From positions 3,968,001 through 4,032,000 of the forward strand of contig CP167917.1 of the NCBI GenBank assembly GCA_041504365.1: a DNA stretch of 64,000 nucleotides, read 5' to 3'. The position numbers and the translations under genes were made by a program. Positions 21,891 to 30,300 of this stretch are shown here, in pieces. The notes under the pieces were generated by a model. It worked only from the letters and a program-made list of their open reading frames with translations, had not been told where the DNA came from and ran no database searches. The DNA comes from Dryocola sp. LX212. Lineage in GTDB: Bacteria; Pseudomonadota; Gammaproteobacteria; Enterobacterales; Enterobacteriaceae. The first letter of the stretch is position 1. Each line of letters opens with the position of its first letter.

Positions 21891-22004
21891 TCTGTCAATT
21901 ACAACTTTTACAACATTTTTAATGAGTTAAAACAGTAAAGTCAGATCCATCAGACAGAATAATTTCATAATCGGCGTAAATTAATCACCCATAAAAATCA
22001 TGGA

Positions 22005-22505
22005 ATGGTGAATACGATGAGGATTTCCCGCACAACCTCCGAAAAAGAGCTGAGCCAGCTGACACTCTGCCAGCGGCTTATCGTCCATAAAAGCTATCGC
22101 TCTCAGGAAGAGCTGCGCCGGGATATGCAGCGCCACGGCTTTGCCGCCATCAGCCAGTCCACCGTCTCCCGGCTGCTGAAGGTGCTGGGCGTCATTAAAA
22201 TGCGCAACGCCAAAGGACAAAAAATTTATGCGCTGAATCCTCAGGAGCAGCCAGAGCCGGACGCCGCCCGCTCGGTGGCGGAGATGGTGATAAGCGTCGA
22301 GCATAACGCCGAATTTATTATGATTCACGCCGTAGCAGGCTATGGTCGGGCCGTGGCAAAAATTCTTGATTACCGCGCTCTACCAGAAATTTTAGGCATC
22401 GTCGCAGGCAGCAGCGTCGTGTGGATAGCCCCGCGCGAAGTGAAGAAAACGCCGCTGGTTCACCGCCGGATTATCCAGACGCTGGGCCTGCATGAGATCG
22501 CATGA
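22005..22505 (+). CDS. ArgR-family regulator of the arc region
   Basis: ArgR paralogue of 166 residues. The N-terminal winged helix is clear, including SQSTVSRLLKVLGVIKMRNAKGQKIYAL (about 50-77), equivalent to E. coli NQSKVSRMLTKFG and RNAK. The C-terminal hexamer/effector domain is recognisable, but the arginine-contacting GDD of E. coli ArgR is GSS (residues 135-137). The N-terminus is about ten residues longer than E. coli ArgR. A second ATG at 22017 has better ribosome-site spacing and may be the true start. A similar regulator lies beside the Salmonella arc genes. Its likely target is the arc operon, but its ligand is uncertain. Confidence 0.9.
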   Translation: MVNTMRISRTTSEKELSQLTLCQRLIVHKSYRSQEELRRDMQRHGFAAISQSTVSRLLKVLGVIKMRNAKGQKIYALNPQEQPEPDAARSVAEMVISVEHNAEFIMIHAVAGYGRAVAKILDYRALPEILGIVAGSSVVWIAPREVKKTPLVHRRIIQTLGLHEIA

Positions 22506-22555
22506 ATATTCACAGCAACCGGTTGCCCGTGTATAAAAAAGTGTGAAGTGCCCGC

Positions 22556-22583
22556 TTGCCAAGCTCAACTACGCGCGTATAAT
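22556..22583 (+). promoter_or_regulatory. pyrLBI promoter
   Basis: TTGCCA (-35) and TATAAT (-10) with a 16-base spacer. Transcription should begin near AATTTG at 22591-22596. E. coli pyrBI begins with the same AATTTG, where UTP-dependent slippage (reiterative transcription) lowers expression. Confidence 0.9.
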
Positions 22584-22608
22584 GCGCCACAATTTGCCGG
22601 GAGGAAGC

Positions 22609-22713
22609 ATGGTCCAGTGTGTTCATAACAGCGTCACACCCCGTCGTCTGAAAGACGATGCGGCCCCGTTTTTCTTTCCGCTGCTTCAATCAATTCCAAA
22701 GGCCCCTCGTTGA
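22609..22713 (+). CDS. pyrL: PyrL, pyrBI leader peptide
   Basis: Leader ORF of 34 codons starting [17 protein letters not shown], behind GAGGAAGC. A ribosome that keeps up with RNA polymerase across the U-rich stretch (coding PFFFPL) prevents the attenuator from forming when UTP is low. It is shorter than the 44-codon E. coli peptide and stops inside the attenuator loop and stem. It is too short for ordinary gene finding, but the context is decisive. Confidence 0.92.
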   Translation: MVQCVHNSVTPRRLKDDAAPFFFPLLQSIPKAPR

Positions 22714-22727
22714 GGGGCCTTTTTTTT
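22699..22727 (+). terminator. pyrBI UTP-sensitive attenuator
   Basis: Ten-base perfect stem (AAGGCCCCTC with GAGGGGCCTT), a GTT loop and a T-run. The pyrL stop codon TGA lies at the loop, so a translating ribosome physically disrupts the hairpin. Confidence 0.95.
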
Positions 22728-22754
22728 GCCCGACGCCGAGAACAGGAGATAAGC

Positions 22755-23687
22755 ATGACTAACCCGCTCTATCAAAAACATATCATTTCCATCAACGATC
22801 TCAGTCGTGAAGAGCTTGAGCTGGTGCTGTCTACCGCGGCTAAGCTTAAGGCAAACCCACAGCCGGAGCTGCTCAAGCACAAGGTTATCGCCAGCTGCTT
22901 CTTCGAGGCTTCCACCCGCACACGCCTCTCTTTCGAAACCTCCATTCACCGTCTTGGCGCCTCGGTTGTCGGCTTCTCCGACAGTAGCAATACGTCGCTG
23001 GGCAAGAAAGGCGAAACGCTGGCCGACACCATCTCGGTTATCAGCACCTACGTTGACGCCATCGTGATGCGTCATCCGCAGGAAGGCGCGGCCCGCCTCG
23101 CGACGGAGTTTTCCGGCAGCGTACCTATTCTGAACGCGGGCGATGGAGCAAATCAGCATCCAACCCAAACTCTGCTCGACCTGTTTACCATCCAGGAAAC
23201 CCAGGGGCGTCTGGAAAACCTGCATATCGCCATGGTCGGCGACCTGAAATATGGCCGCACCGTGCACTCTCTGGCCCAGGCGCTGGCGAAATTTAGCGGT
23301 AACCGTTTCTACTTTATCGCCCCTAACGCCCTGGCGATGCCGAAGTACATTCTCGATATGCTGGATGAGAAAGGCATTGAGTGGAGCTGCCACGAGGCCA
23401 TCGACGACGTGGTCACCGAGCTGGACATTCTGTATATGACCCGCGTGCAGAAAGAGCGCCTGGATCCGTCCGAATACGCCAACGTGAAGGCCCAGTTCGT
23501 GCTGCGCGCGGCGGACCTGGCAGGCGCTCGCGAAAATATGAAGGTGCTGCACCCGCTGCCGCGCGTGGATGAGATCACCACCGACGTGGATAAGACGCCG
23601 CACGCCTGGTATTTCCAGCAGGCAGGCAACGGCATTTTTGCTCGCCAGGCGCTGCTGGCGTTGGTTTTGAATCGCGAGCTGGTTTAA
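22755..23687 (+). CDS. pyrB: PyrB, aspartate carbamoyltransferase catalytic chain
   Basis: Catalytic subunit of aspartate transcarbamoylase, joining carbamoyl phosphate and aspartate in the first committed step of pyrimidine synthesis. It has 310 residues, the E. coli size. The carbamoyl-phosphate motif STRTRLSFE (about 53-61), the GANQHPTQ motif and HPLPRVDEI are intact. The ATG follows AGGAGATAAGC. It is co-transcribed with pyrI and controlled by the attenuator upstream. Confidence 0.98.
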   Translation: MTNPLYQKHIISINDLSREELELVLSTAAKLKANPQPELLKHKVIASCFFEASTRTRLSFETSIHRLGASVVGFSDSSNTSLGKKGETLADTISVISTYVDAIVMRHPQEGAARLATEFSGSVPILNAGDGANQHPTQTLLDLFTIQETQGRLENLHIAMVGDLKYGRTVHSLAQALAKFSGNRFYFIAPNALAMPKYILDMLDEKGIEWSCHEAIDDVVTELDILYMTRVQKERLDPSEYANVKAQFVLRAADLAGARENMKVLHPLPRVDEITTDVDKTPHAWYFQQAGNGIFARQALLALVLNRELV

Positions 23688-23703
23688 GTAAGAGGATAAA
23701 GAG

Positions 23704-24165
23704 ATGACGCACGATAACAAATTACAGGTAGAAGCCATTAAACGCGGCACGGTTATCGACCATATCCCGGCGCAGGTGGGCTTTAAGCTGCTGACCCTGT
23801 TCCAGCTGACCGAAACCGACCAGCGCATTACCATCGGCCTGAATCTGCCGTCCCGCGAGCAGGGCCGCAAGGACCTGATTAAAATCGAGAATACTTTTCT
23901 TACCGATGAACAGGTGGACCAGCTGGCGATGTACGCCCCGCACGCCACCGTCAACCGCATCGAGGAATACGAAGTGGTTGGCAAGAGCAAGCCTAAACTG
24001 CCTGAACGTATCGAAAAGGTGCTGGTATGTCCGAACACCAACTGCATCAGCCGTAGCGAACCCGTCCACTCCTCGTTTGCGGTAAGAAAGCGCGGTGAGG
24101 ACATCAGCCTTAAATGCAAATACTGCGAGAAAGAGTTCGCGCATCATGTGGTGCTGGCGGATTAA
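23704..24165 (+). CDS. pyrI: PyrI, aspartate carbamoyltransferase regulatory chain
   Basis: Regulatory subunit that binds CTP and ATP and gives allosteric control to the PyrB trimers. It has 153 residues. The C-terminal zinc site is intact, with C109, C114, C138 and C141 (CPNTNC and CKYC). It starts 16 bases after pyrB behind AAGAGGATAAAG. Confidence 0.98.
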   Translation: MTHDNKLQVEAIKRGTVIDHIPAQVGFKLLTLFQLTETDQRITIGLNLPSREQGRKDLIKIENTFLTDEQVDQLAMYAPHATVNRIEEYEVVGKSKPKLPERIEKVLVCPNTNCISRSEPVHSSFAVRKRGEDISLKCKYCEKEFAHHVVLAD

Positions 24166-24168
24166 TCG

Positions 24169-24196
24169 TTGCCGCCCAGGCCTGCTTACCTATAAT
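24169..24196 (+). promoter_or_regulatory. ridA promoter (putative)
   Basis: TTGCCG (-35) and TATAAT (-10) with a 16-base spacer lie right after pyrI. This would let ridA be expressed apart from the attenuated pyr operon. Confidence 0.75.
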
Positions 24197-24221
24197 GGGC
24201 GAGGATTCATGAAAACGCAGA

Positions 24222-24246
24222 GTGGATAAGCGCTGGCGCCTTCCAC
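24222..24246 (+). repeat. REP-like element 7
   Basis: Arms GTGGA and TCCAC around TAAGCGCTGGCGCCT, a slightly decayed copy. With element 8 it lies in the ridA leader. Confidence 0.7.
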
Positions 24247-24258
24247 CGTTTAAATTCC

Positions 24259-24288
24259 GGCGGGTGACGCGTTGCCTGCCCGCCCTAC
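24259..24288 (-). repeat. REP-like element 8
   Basis: Arms GGCGGG and CCCGCC around TGACGCGTTGCCTG, ending CTAC. It is inverted relative to element 7, making a BIME-like pair. Confidence 0.75.
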
Positions 24289-24310
24289 GAACTCTCATAA
24301 AGGAATGCAC

Positions 24311-24697
24311 ATGTCTCGTACTATCAGCACTGAAAATGCGCCCGCCGCTATCGGCCCATATGTACAGGCCGTTGATCTTGGCAGCATGATTATCACCTCC
24401 GGGCAGATCCCGGTTGACCCAAAAACCGGCGCGGTGCCGGAAGACGTTGCCGCTCAGGCGCGCCAGTCTCTGGAAAACGTGCAGGCCATCGTGGAAGCCG
24501 CAGGCCTGAAGGTAGGCGATATCGTGAAGACCACCGTTTTCGTTAAAGACCTGAATGATTTCGCCACCGTGAACGCGACCTACGAAGCGTTCTTCAACGA
24601 GCACAAGGCAACCTTCCCGGCGCGCTCCTGCGTGGAAGTGGCCCGTCTGCCGAAAGATGTAAAAATTGAAATTGAAGCGATCGCCGTTCGTCGTTAA
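24311..24697 (+). CDS. ridA: RidA, enamine/imine deaminase
   Basis: YjgF/YER057c/UK114-family protein of 128 residues that hydrolyses reactive 2-aminoacrylate made by pyridoxal-phosphate enzymes such as threonine and serine dehydratases, protecting other enzymes. It starts MSRTISTENAPAAIGPYVQAV. The C-terminal signature ARSCVEVARLPKDVKIEIEAIAV, with the active-site arginine, is complete. The ATG follows AAAGGAATGCAC. Linkage to pyrBI is the same as in E. coli. Confidence 0.97.
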   Translation: MSRTISTENAPAAIGPYVQAVDLGSMIITSGQIPVDPKTGAVPEDVAAQARQSLENVQAIVEAAGLKVGDIVKTTVFVKDLNDFATVNATYEAFFNEHKATFPARSCVEVARLPKDVKIEIEAIAVRR

Positions 24698-24711
24698 TCA
24701 CTTAATGAAGT

Positions 24712-24733
24712 AAAGGCCGCACATGCGGCCTTT
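24712..24733 (+). terminator. ridA terminator (copy 1 of a duplicated hairpin)
   Basis: Nine-base stem AAAGGCCGC with GCGGCCTTT and an ACAT loop. The same stem and loop recur at 24874-24897. Confidence 0.85.
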
Positions 24734-24795
24734 CAGACTGATGACAAACCTAAACAGAATGGGATTCGAACAGATCTCACCGAATAAATAACAAG

Positions 24796-24817
24796 GAAAA
24801 TCAATTGATTGATTTTC
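24796..24817. repeat. Perfect palindrome in the ridA-chitobiase spacer
   Basis: GAAAATCAAT and ATTGATTTTC flank only two bases (TG), so the 22-base site is perfectly symmetrical. No T-run follows. Operator or cruciform are both possible. Confidence 0.7.
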
Positions 24818-24826
24818 GGCTGCTAA

Positions 24827-24866
24827 TGACAAAGAAGGAAAAACCACGCTTTTTCCTTCTTTGTCA
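24827..24866. repeat. Perfect 17-base inverted repeat
   Basis: TGACAAAGAAGGAAAAA and its exact complement flank a CCACGC loop. It is purine-rich on one arm and pyrimidine-rich on the other. This is the longest perfect hairpin I noticed in the window. Its function is unknown. Confidence 0.8.
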
Positions 24867-24873
24867 GCAATCT

Positions 24874-24900
24874 AAAAGGCCGCACATGCGGCCTTTTTTT
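24874..24900. terminator. Second copy of the ridA-type terminator
   Basis: AAAAGGCCGC-ACAT-GCGGCCTTTT followed by more Ts on the plus strand, with As on the other side. It can end read-through from ridA, and from the opposite side it lies just past the chitobiase stop. Confidence 0.88.
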
Positions 24901-24907
24901 TGAGAGA

Positions 24908-27298
24908 TCATCTGGCGCTGGCACGCAGGAGCTTTTGCAGCGGGTAAACGGCGGCAACAATAACCTCATCCTGAGTTTGTGCAGCTTTATCCAGCTGCTT
25001 CTGAATATCATCCCGCTCGCCGCCGCTTAACGATCCCTGTTTCGCCACCAGGTCGGTCAGCCGCAGGCCGATGCCCGCCAGCTTGTCCACGTCTTCCGCC
25101 ACCGGTTTAAGCGCCTTCAGCTGGTAGCTGCCGTCGATAAGCGCCAGCACGTCCGGCGTATTGCTTTGCCAGCGGGTAAAGGTATGGCGCAGGGACTCGG
25201 CGCTGTTGCCGTCTTCCGGGTCGGCAATCAGCTTATCGACCCAGCCGTCCATCGCTCGCACCTGGCTGCTTTCCGCCACCAGCGCATCCGCAAAGCGGTT
25301 AAGCGGCTCGAAGTGGTGATAATTGCCCGCCTGGAACTTCAGATGCTGACGGGTGTAATACTGCGCCGGTTCAACGGCCTGAGCGAGGATCTGCAAAGGC
25401 ATGATTTCCGTGGTCCCCGCCAGGCGAGTGAACTGCTGTACCGCTGCGGTATGCTGCTGTAGCCCTACGGAAACGGTAGTCCAGGCGTCTATCGCCTGCA
25501 AGCGCTGGTACATGTTGTCGATATCTTTCACCTCTTCCGTAGACCACAATCGCTCCGCCACCGCAAACGCCCGTGGCCAAAGCTTGATGTCCAGCAGCGG
25601 CGCGGAAATATTCTCCGCCCACAGCGCCGCTTCGCCGCCGAGAATATTATTCATCTGCTCAGCGGCAGGCACGACCGGCTGCACGCCATCCGGCACGCTG
25701 TCCAGCTTCTGTCCGGTCGCCGGGTAGCGTACGTTGCCCACCAGGAAGTAACCGCTCAACCTGTCCTTATCCACCGTGACCACCGGACGAGTTTCCCCCA
25801 TCCAGGTATCCACGGTAAAAGTCACCTGGGTTGGGCTTAGCCATTCGATATCCCGCACCGCGCGGCGTGACTTGCCTCTGAAATCGATAAATCCTCGCCA
25901 GGCCATTTCGTTATTCACTAGTGTGAAGCTGCCCTCTACCGGTTTACCTTTCAGGCGTGGCATAGAGAAGAACCAGCTTTGCGCGCTGTCGGCTTTGGTG
26001 ATGCGATCGACCTCGTTTAGGCCCTGCGGCAGGATCTCGTTGCGATAGTGGTAGGCGGTGGACTGCGGCTGGTCGAGATAGAACCCCGTCGACAGGATCC
26101 CCCTGTAGCCGTTGACGGCAACCGCCCCCAGCGCGTCCTGCCCTTGCCAGGACTGGATCAGAATGCTCTTCGGCAGATCCGGGTGGTAGATCTCATCCCA
26201 GCCCATCATATGGCGGTGGTGCTTCTCAAGGATCATCTCCAGCCGCTGGTTAAAATAGGTCTGCAACGCGTGGGTGTCGGCGATATTCTGCTCCTTCATG
26301 AACGCCTGAACAGGTTTCGATTCCTGCCACTGCGTGTCATCAACCTCATCCCCGCCGATGTGCAGCCAGGCATCCGGGAAAATCGCCGTCAGCTCGCCCA
26401 CCATCGTATCGGCAAACTTATAGACCGCTTCGTTGGCCGGATTAAGCAGCGGTTTAAGCACGCCCCAGTGGCGCTCCATCTCGTACGGTCCCGGCGCGCT
26501 CATCAGTTCCGGGTAAGCAACAGCAATGGCCGAGGCATGTCCCGGCATGTCCATTTCCGGCACGACGCGGATCCCCAGCTTCGTTGCGTAGCGCACAACT
26601 TCTTTCATCTGTGCCTGGGTATAAAAGTCACCGTCACTCGCCAGCTGCTGGAGCTTAGGATATTTAGTGGAAGCAAAGCGCCAACCCTGGTCATCCGTCA
26701 GGTGCCAGTGAAGCACGTTAAACTTGGCGGCCGCCATGCCGTCCAGCTGGCGCAGAATATCTTTCACAGGGATGAAGTGGCGGGCGGAATCCAGCAGGAC
26801 CCCGCGCCATGGGAAGCGCGGCACATCTTTGATTGCCACAAACGGAATCGAGGTATTTTGCGGGCCGTTCTGAATAAGCTGGAGCAGCGTTTCCATGCCG
26901 TGCATCGCACCGAAGCGGGTATTCGCCGTTAGCTGAACGCCATCTGCCGTCACGCTCAGGGCATAGCTTTCATCGCTGCCGAGCTTCGGCTGGGGATCGA
27001 CGGCGTTTTTGATATGAATATTTATCGTGGGCTTTGCAGGATTAGCCTGAGCAGGCTGTAGCTGCCAGCCGGTTTGCTGGGCGATTCGCTTACGCCAGCG
27101 CTCCGTGGCCCCGTCCAGCTTATCGCCGCTGATTTTAATCGATACCGAGTTATCCAGTACGAGATTTCCCTCCGCCGCCGGGCGGGTCACCTGCTGCGGC
27201 CAGGGCATTAACGGGAGATCGCCCGCAGGCGCGGCGTGAGCCTGACAGGCGGTAGCAATGCAGCCAGCAAGCAGGCTCAAACGTATGGATTTAAACAT
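24908..27298 (-). CDS. Secreted beta-N-acetylhexosaminidase (chitobiase, GH20)
   Basis: Glycoside hydrolase family 20 enzyme of 796 residues that releases N-acetylglucosamine from chitobiose and related glycans, probably in the periplasm or at the cell surface. A signal peptide (MFKSIRLSLLAGCIATACQAHA, cleaved near 22) is followed by an N-terminal GH20b domain (about 27-155) and the catalytic barrel. The Asp-Glu catalytic pair is in HIGGDEVDDTQW (about residue 315). The FVAIKDVPRFPWRGVLLDSARHF entry block (written in two parts in most family members) is complete. I chose the ATG behind AAAGGAATATTC over one 12 codons earlier. In E. coli K-12 ridA and mgtA have no such gene between them. Confidence 0.92.
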   Translation of the reverse strand: MFKSIRLSLLAGCIATACQAHAAPAGDLPLMPWPQQVTRPAAEGNLVLDNSVSIKISGDKLDGATERWRKRIAQQTGWQLQPAQANPAKPTINIHIKNAVDPQPKLGSDESYALSVTADGVQLTANTRFGAMHGMETLLQLIQNGPQNTSIPFVAIKDVPRFPWRGVLLDSARHFIPVKDILRQLDGMAAAKFNVLHWHLTDDQGWRFASTKYPKLQQLASDGDFYTQAQMKEVVRYATKLGIRVVPEMDMPGHASAIAVAYPELMSAPGPYEMERHWGVLKPLLNPANEAVYKFADTMVGELTAIFPDAWLHIGGDEVDDTQWQESKPVQAFMKEQNIADTHALQTYFNQRLEMILEKHHRHMMGWDEIYHPDLPKSILIQSWQGQDALGAVAVNGYRGILSTGFYLDQPQSTAYHYRNEILPQGLNEVDRITKADSAQSWFFSMPRLKGKPVEGSFTLVNNEMAWRGFIDFRGKSRRAVRDIEWLSPTQVTFTVDTWMGETRPVVTVDKDRLSGYFLVGNVRYPATGQKLDSVPDGVQPVVPAAEQMNNILGGEAALWAENISAPLLDIKLWPRAFAVAERLWSTEEVKDIDNMYQRLQAIDAWTTVSVGLQQHTAAVQQFTRLAGTTEIMPLQILAQAVEPAQYYTRQHLKFQAGNYHHFEPLNRFADALVAESSQVRAMDGWVDKLIADPEDGNSAESLRHTFTRWQSNTPDVLALIDGSYQLKALKPVAEDVDKLAGIGLRLTDLVAKQGSLSGGERDDIQKQLDKAAQTQDEVIVAAVYPLQKLLRASAR

Positions 27299-27421
27299 GA
27301 ATATTCCTTTCACGTGACGGGCCAGAAAAGACAAACCTCTCTGGTAACACGTGGGAAAATATTCATCAAGGTTATGGCGAGACGGGGATCACATCTCGCC
27401 AGGGTTTTGTATTTTTTAGGA

Positions 27422-30139
27422 TTACTGCCAGCCGTAGCGGCGGCTGTAAATGCCTTTTACGGCTTGAGTCAGCGTCATGTAGCCACCCAGAATCAGTACC
27501 AGCCACGGGAAATAAGCCAGCGGCAGAGCCTGAAGGTGCAGATAGCCCGCCAGCGGCGAGAACGGCAGCGCAATGCCAGCGGCCATCACCACCAGCGTCA
27601 TCACCATCAGCGGCCAGGCGGCCCGGCTCTGAATAAACGGAATACGGCGGGTGCGAATCATATGCACAATCAATGTTTGCGACAGCAGCCCCACCACAAA
27701 CCAGCCGGACTGGAACAGGGTCTGGTGTTCCGGGGTGTTAGCCTGGAAGACCCACCACATGACGCAGAACGTCATGATGTCGAAGATGGAGCTTATCGGC
27801 CCGAAGAACACCATAAACCGCCCCAGGTCCGCCGGGTTCCAGCGCTGCGGCTTCTGAATTTGCTCGTCGTCCACGTTATCGAACGGGATCGCCACCTGGG
27901 AGACATCGTACAGCAGGTTCTGGATCAGCAGGTGAATCGGCAGCATCGGCAGGAACGGCAGGAAGGCGCTCGCCACCAGCACGCTGAAGACGTTACCGAA
28001 GTTAGAGCTGGCGGTCATTTTGATGTATTTCAGCATGTTGGCAAAGGTCCGTCGCCCTTCGATAACCCCTTCTTCGAGCACCATCAGGCTTTTCTCAAGC
28101 AGAATGATGTCCGCCGCCTCGCGGGCGATATCCACCGCGCCGTCCACGGAGATGCCAATATCCGCCGCCCGCAGCGCGGGCGCATCGTTGATGCCGTCCC
28201 CCATAAAGCCGACTACGTGGCCCTCACCGCGCAGCAGCCGGACGATACGCTCTTTGTGCATCGGCGTCAGACGGGCAAACAGCGTGGTGCGCAGAGCAAG
28301 CTTTGCCAGATTTTCATCGCTAAGATTTTCGATTTCGCTTCCTACCACCAGCTCGCCCACGTCAAGCCCCACCTCACGGCAAACTTTTGCTGCCACCAGC
28401 TCGCTGTCGCCGGTAAGGATCTTGACCGTGATGCCGCTAGCTTTCAGGGCTTTCAGCGCCGGAGCCGTCGTCTCTTTCGGCGGATCGAGGAACGCAATAT
28501 AACCTTCCAGAATCAAATCGGACTCGTCAACGCGGCTGTAATCTCCCTCACGCGCCGGGAGGAACTTTGTAGCAACGGCAACAACGCGCAGCCCCTGCCG
28601 ATTCAGATCGTCCGTCACCCGGCGAATACGTTTGAGCATGCCATCGTTGAGCGGCACGATCTCATCGCCATGGCGCACCTGGGTGCAGACGTTGAGGATC
28701 TCCTGAAGCGCACCTTTGCAGATTAGCTGGTGCACGTCCGGCGATTCGGACACCACCACCGACATGCGGCGACGCTCAAAATCAAACGGGATTTCATCCA
28801 CTTTCTGCCAGCGGGCAACCGCCTTACGAACATGGTCTATGTCCAGCGCTTCCAGCACCGCCACGTCCAGCAGGTTTTTCAGCCCGGTCTGATAGTGGCT
28901 GTTAAGCCACGCGGTATGCAGCACGCGGTCGCTCACGCCACCCAGAATATCGGTATGGGTTTCGAGGATGATACGGTCCTGGGTCAGCGTGCCGGTTTTA
29001 TCGGTGCAGAGAATATCCATCGCGCCAAAATTCTGAATGGCGTCCAGGTGCTTGACGATGACCTTCTGTTTAGAGAGTTTCACCGCCCCGCGAGCAAGCG
29101 TCGAGGTGACAATCATCGGCAGCATTTCCGGCGTCAACCCGACCGCAACGGAGAGCGAAAACAGCGCGGCTTCCCACCAGTCGCCTTTGGTGAAACCGTT
29201 GATCAGCAGGACCACCGGCACCATCACCAGCATAAAGCGGATCAGCAGCCAGCTGACGCGGCTGATGCCCTTCTGGAAAGCATTCGGCTCGTTTTCCTGC
29301 TGGGTTACGCGCCCGGCAAGCTGGCCAAACCAGGTGTTGCCCCCGGTTGCCACCACCATTGCCAGCGCGGTGCCGCTGACCACGTTGGTGCCCATGAAGC
29401 ACAGCGTGTCACATTCGAGCGGATTGCTGTGCAGCGCTTCGCGGCTGATGGCGGCCTTTTCTACCGGCAGAGACTCTCCGGTTAAGGAAGCCTGGGCGAC
29501 GAACAGATCCCGTGCCTGAATGACGCGTAAATCCGCGGGGATCATATCTCCCGCAGAAAGTTTAACGATATCCCCCGGCACCAGCTGGTCAATGGGGACT
29601 TCAACGTAGTCGCTGGTGCCCTTCTCATTCACCACCCGCAGCACCGTAGCGGTGTTGCTGACCATCGCTTTAAGCGCGTCCGCAGCCCTGGTTGAGCGGG
29701 CTTCCTGAATGAAGTTAAGCAGCGTGGAGATCGCCACCATCAGCGCAATCACGCTGGCACCAAAAAGATCGTCTTCCGTCGCGTAAGAGAAGATGCCCAG
29801 CAGCGTCAGCAGCAGGTTGAAGGGGTTACGGTAGCAGCTCCACAGATGCTTCCACCACGGCGCTGCCGCCTGGGTGGGGATTTCGTTCGGGCCGTGGGCT
29901 TCCAACACATCTGCCACTTCACGGGCGTTCAACCCTTCGGGATGGCTGGAGAATTCACGATAGAGTTGTTCTTCGCTGGCGTAGGCATATTTCAGGCACG
30001 CTTCGGTGAGCGTGGCGGGGATATCCGTTGCCTGAGAAACAGTTTTGCCGTCCGGCATGGGGTCGCGCTGGATCAGACGGCGTGGCAGATGGCGGCTCAG
30101 TTGTGAAAACAACTGCCGGGTCAGGTTTTTAAACAGCAT
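27422..30139 (-). CDS. mgtA: MgtA, Mg2+-transporting P-type ATPase
   Basis: P3B-type ATPase of the inner membrane that imports Mg2+ when it is scarce. It has 905 residues (E. coli 898), the N-terminus being slightly longer. The phosphorylation motif is in LCTDKTGTLTQD (about residue 378), TGES is in the actuator domain and GDGINDAPALRAADIGIS is in the P domain. About ten membrane spans are visible. A PhoP-type promoter and an attenuating leader with the mgtL peptide lie upstream. Confidence 0.97.
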   Translation of the reverse strand: MLFKNLTRQLFSQLSRHLPRRLIQRDPMPDGKTVSQATDIPATLTEACLKYAYASEEQLYREFSSHPEGLNAREVADVLEAHGPNEIPTQAAAPWWKHLWSCYRNPFNLLLTLLGIFSYATEDDLFGASVIALMVAISTLLNFIQEARSTRAADALKAMVSNTATVLRVVNEKGTSDYVEVPIDQLVPGDIVKLSAGDMIPADLRVIQARDLFVAQASLTGESLPVEKAAISREALHSNPLECDTLCFMGTNVVSGTALAMVVATGGNTWFGQLAGRVTQQENEPNAFQKGISRVSWLLIRFMLVMVPVVLLINGFTKGDWWEAALFSLSVAVGLTPEMLPMIVTSTLARGAVKLSKQKVIVKHLDAIQNFGAMDILCTDKTGTLTQDRIILETHTDILGGVSDRVLHTAWLNSHYQTGLKNLLDVAVLEALDIDHVRKAVARWQKVDEIPFDFERRRMSVVVSESPDVHQLICKGALQEILNVCTQVRHGDEIVPLNDGMLKRIRRVTDDLNRQGLRVVAVATKFLPAREGDYSRVDESDLILEGYIAFLDPPKETTAPALKALKASGITVKILTGDSELVAAKVCREVGLDVGELVVGSEIENLSDENLAKLALRTTLFARLTPMHKERIVRLLRGEGHVVGFMGDGINDAPALRAADIGISVDGAVDIAREAADIILLEKSLMVLEEGVIEGRRTFANMLKYIKMTASSNFGNVFSVLVASAFLPFLPMLPIHLLIQNLLYDVSQVAIPFDNVDDEQIQKPQRWNPADLGRFMVFFGPISSIFDIMTFCVMWWVFQANTPEHQTLFQSGWFVVGLLSQTLIVHMIRTRRIPFIQSRAAWPLMVMTLVVMAAGIALPFSPLAGYLHLQALPLAYFPWLVLILGGYMTLTQAVKGIYSRRYGWQ

Positions 30140-30248
30140 AATAGTCCCTTAGCGCCGCCCGAAGCGGCACTCGGCTGTCCTGCGGGCACGGCAAAGCCAA
30201 CCTTGCAGGTAAAATTTATTCAGCAGGGATCGACATCAAGAGGGTCAC

Positions 30249-30300
30249 TGCCTTACGGTTTCCGGTAAGGCAATCACTTCAAAGAAGGGTGTCTTACCGG
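30249..30300 (-). promoter_or_regulatory. Competing stems A and B of the mgtA leader
   Basis: Stem B can extend inward through CACTTC-AAA-GAAG-G-GTG with one bulged base, so it looks stronger than stem A. Seen directly in the sequence; the switching role is inferred from the known mgtA mechanism. Confidence 0.75.

Noticed and set aside
22686-24119. A 477-codon frame opposite pyrB and pyrI
   Set aside because: Antisense shadow of two confidently identified genes; no domain and no ribosome site.
27236-29485. Long plus-strand frames (496 and 251 codons) opposite mgtA
   Set aside because: His/Arg/Gln-rich translations without family similarity, antisense to a clear P-type ATPase.
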